From: Acestrorhynchus altus
Lineage: Eukaryota; Chordata; Actinopteri; Characiformes; Acestrorhynchidae
Assembly: GCA_034509495.1 (NCBI GenBank)
Contig: CM067503.1
Span: forward strand, 20,591,692 to 20,655,691
Direction: 5' to 3'
DNA: 64,000 bases
Below the pieces are notes generated by a model that did no database searches, was not told where the DNA came from, and saw only the letters and a list, made by a program, of their open reading frames with translations. Each line of letters starts with the position of its first letter. Within the stretch, counting starts at the first letter, position 1. The position numbers were made by a program, and so were the translations under genes. Of the stretch, positions 62,322 through 64,000 are shown piece after piece.

Positions 62322-62830
62322 TACAGGGGTTGGACAATGGACAAACTGAAACACCTGGTTGTAGAGCACAATCATTTATTAGTATGGCGTACTAGGGCCT
62401 CCTTTTGTGGCCAGTACAGCATCAGTTCGTTTTGGGAATGATATTTTTTGGATACAATCCGGGTTCGCACACGAACATCCCTTTCAGACAGCTTCCTCTT
62501 GCGTCCACAGTTAATCCTGTTGGATGTGGTTCGTCCTTCTTGGTGGTTTGCTGATATTACCCTGGATACCGTGGCTCTTGATACATCACAAAGACTTGCT
62601 GTCTTGGTCACAGATGCTCCAGCAAGACGTCCTCTTTTGAACTCTGGTATGTCACCCATAATGTTGTGTTCATTGCAATATTTTTTACCTGCTAATTGAA
62701 CCTTCACACTCTGCTCTTACTGGTGCAATGTGCAATTAATGAAGATTGGCCACCAGGCTGCTCCAATTTAGCCATGAAACCTCCCACACTAAAATGACAG
62801 GTGTTTCATTTTCATTGTCCAACCCCTGTA
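62322..62830 (-). mobile_element. Tc1/mariner deletion derivative, copy 2, with intact truncated transposase frame
   Basis: The ends TACAGGGGTTGGACAATG and CATTGTCCAACCCCTGTA are inverted repeats with TA at both edges. The minus-strand frame 62707-62372 is open for 111 residues and encodes the paired-like HTH (GRLAGASVTKTASLCDVSRA, SRVISANHQEGRT) and an RKRKLSERDV basic block. The DDE catalytic domain is absent, so it cannot transpose itself; it could at most bind ends. Closely related to 43199-43728 with the same internal deletion. Confidence 0.85.
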
Positions 62831-62999
62831 GTTGTGAAAATGATGACTGTTAAATGGGTGTAATGGGCCCATATATTTTGATCATTTCCACAAGGTCCAC
62901 TTTCTTTCATCTGGACATTTATATCCTCCCTTCCTACCTTAGAACCAGCACTCTAATTTAGTTACCATGATTTTGCTGCCCTGTTTTGTACCTTGTTCA

Positions 63000-63295
63000 A
63001 AAAGCAGTCCACATTACAGTAGTCCCAAAGGCTAGAGGGAATAAAGACCCCCAGCATTGTGCTGTGGAGCAGTGAAAAATGGTGCTCTATCTGATACGTT
63101 TGAGATAAGTTGGGGTGGTGATCATCCAACATTCATGCTCTCCTAGTGCGCTTGTCACTGAATGCAAATCCTCACCGCAGTGCTTCAAATTAAGTAGAAA
63201 TCATTTCCTGGACAATGGAGACAGTGACTTCAAGCAGGATCATTTAATACTTGATTTCCGAAGAAACAAGAAATGAACAGGTGTCCTAATATATC
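63000..63295 (-). repeat. interspersed repeat, reverse-oriented copy C of the 5960-6230 family
   Basis: In reverse complement it reads TGATCACCACCCCAACTT, ATTGTCCAGGAAATGATTTC and TCCTGCTTGAAGTCACTGTC in the order seen for copy A. The TTGGGGTGGTGATCATCCAA segment is the clearest marker. Confidence 0.55.
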
Positions 63296-63727
63296 AGATG
63301 ACATCACTGACAAGCATTTTGCTGAGTAATTTAGCAAGAGGGAGGCCCAGCCTGTGCACGCAGGGATAGTGAGTACATTCATATCGCTGGGAATCTTGGC
63401 CGTGGATGGCTGTGACATCACCAGGGTTCCCTACCCCACGCAGGAGCCCCCATAGTTTTTTATGCTTATCTTTGCCAAAGGCATAAACTGTAGTGTTAAA
63501 GTAAGAATTAGTAGTTTAGTTAACTGAATCCATTTACTCCACGATACAATCAGTATTGATAAGAATACATATTACACATATTTTAGTATAGATCTGTTCA
63601 TGCACTGAGATGCAAATCAAAGTGATTTACAGGAACTGTGCAAATTAAGTAAGTGCTCTGTGTGGAAGCAGAAGTTCAGTCATCTTTGCGTTATGTAAGT
63701 CTTTTGCTCAGGGCGTGGGGCTGACTC

Positions 63728-63729
<2 letters not shown>

Positions 63730-63777
<48 letters not shown>
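63730..63777 (+). repeat. (GT)24 microsatellite
   Basis: 48 bases of uninterrupted GT, about 48 bases upstream of the candidate exon at 63826. Confidence 0.95.
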
Positions 63778-63779
<2 letters not shown>

Positions 63780-63825
63780 ATTGTAAGTGGAACTCAAGCT
63801 GCTGTGTGTATGTGTGTGTTTGTAG

Positions 63826-63912
63826 GTTGAAGCGTCCGCCTGGTTGAAGGAGTCGAGCGCAAAACGCTCGAGTTCAACACGGCCACTTCCTGATGATGAC
63901 AGTAAACATGGG
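63826..63912 (+). other. candidate coding exon near the right edge
   Basis: A TG-rich stretch ending in TTTGTAG is followed by an open frame EASAWLKESSAKRSSSTRPL then PDDDSKHG and a good donor (G^GTAAGA). It looks like a basic, serine-rich segment from a longer protein continuing beyond the window. No family recognised; a phase-1 join to the candidate at 61817-61971 would give a stop codon, so they need not be consecutive exons. Confidence 0.3.
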
Positions 63913-63956
63913 TAAGAACACTGTGTCCTCCCCCCTCTCCCTCACCTTCAGACTCT

Positions 63957-63963
<7 letters not shown>

Positions 63964-64000
<37 letters not shown>
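63964..64000 (+). repeat. (CT)n microsatellite running off the window
   Basis: Uninterrupted CT to the last base; its true length cannot be seen. Confidence 0.9.

Noticed and set aside
1..64000. CRISPR arrays, bacterial operons, integrons, phage genes
   Set aside because: The window is vertebrate nuclear DNA; the only regular arrays are micro- and minisatellites.
1..64000. tRNA and rRNA genes
   Set aside because: No cloverleaf with intact A and B boxes or rRNA core was recognised by eye; a tRNAscan or Rfam run would be decisive.

Overview
The window is vertebrate nuclear DNA, almost certainly from a ray-finned fish. Coding sequence is split into short exons with GT..AG introns. The rest is dense in microsatellites and in decayed transposons of the kinds common in teleosts: Tc1/mariner deletion derivatives, MITEs, hAT elements and 3' tails of non-LTR retrotransposons. 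The retrotransposon tail containing GCATTTAGCAGACGC suggests an otophysan such as a characin or catfish, but that is a weak inference. There is no sign of prokaryotic, plasmid or phage organisation.

Two genes can be read completely. On the plus strand, 15592-37977 carries dlec1 (also called cfap81), which encodes a protein of the motile-cilium axoneme. I read 37 coding exons that join in frame from start to stop, giving 1692 residues, or 1709 with an alternative acceptor for exon 7. On the minus strand, 46652-39769 carries acaa1, peroxisomal 3-ketoacyl-CoA thiolase, in 12 coding exons giving 420 residues with an N-terminal PTS2 signal and all catalytic residues. The two genes converge tail to tail with 1.8 kb between stop codons, the same arrangement as human DLEC1-ACAA1 at 3p22.2. 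They share no pathway; the linkage is conserved synteny.

Layout: 1-4.2 kb is a patchwork of old repeats. 4.2-4.6 kb is a GC-richer stretch with a doubtful secretory-type ORF. 4.77-5.19 kb is a minisatellite. 5.2-14.7 kb has no recognisable gene but holds a degraded non-LTR retrotransposon (10.58-11.79 kb) and a perfect 33-bp inverted repeat (12261-12333). 14.7-15.6 kb is the presumed dlec1 promoter, with an RFX X-box-like site, two forkhead motifs and a GC-rich block. dlec1 and acaa1 follow. From 46.7 kb to the end there is no gene I can identify: microsatellites, further repeats, several stretches that look like conserved non-coding sequence, and two weak candidate exons (about 61.8 and 63.8 kb) that may belong to a plus-strand gene running off the right edge.

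I did not find a previously undescribed system. The most interesting signals are the perfect hairpin, the cilia-type promoter layout, TG or TA tracts next to three dlec1 splice acceptors, the transposon load in acaa1 introns, and the unassigned exon-like blocks at the right end.
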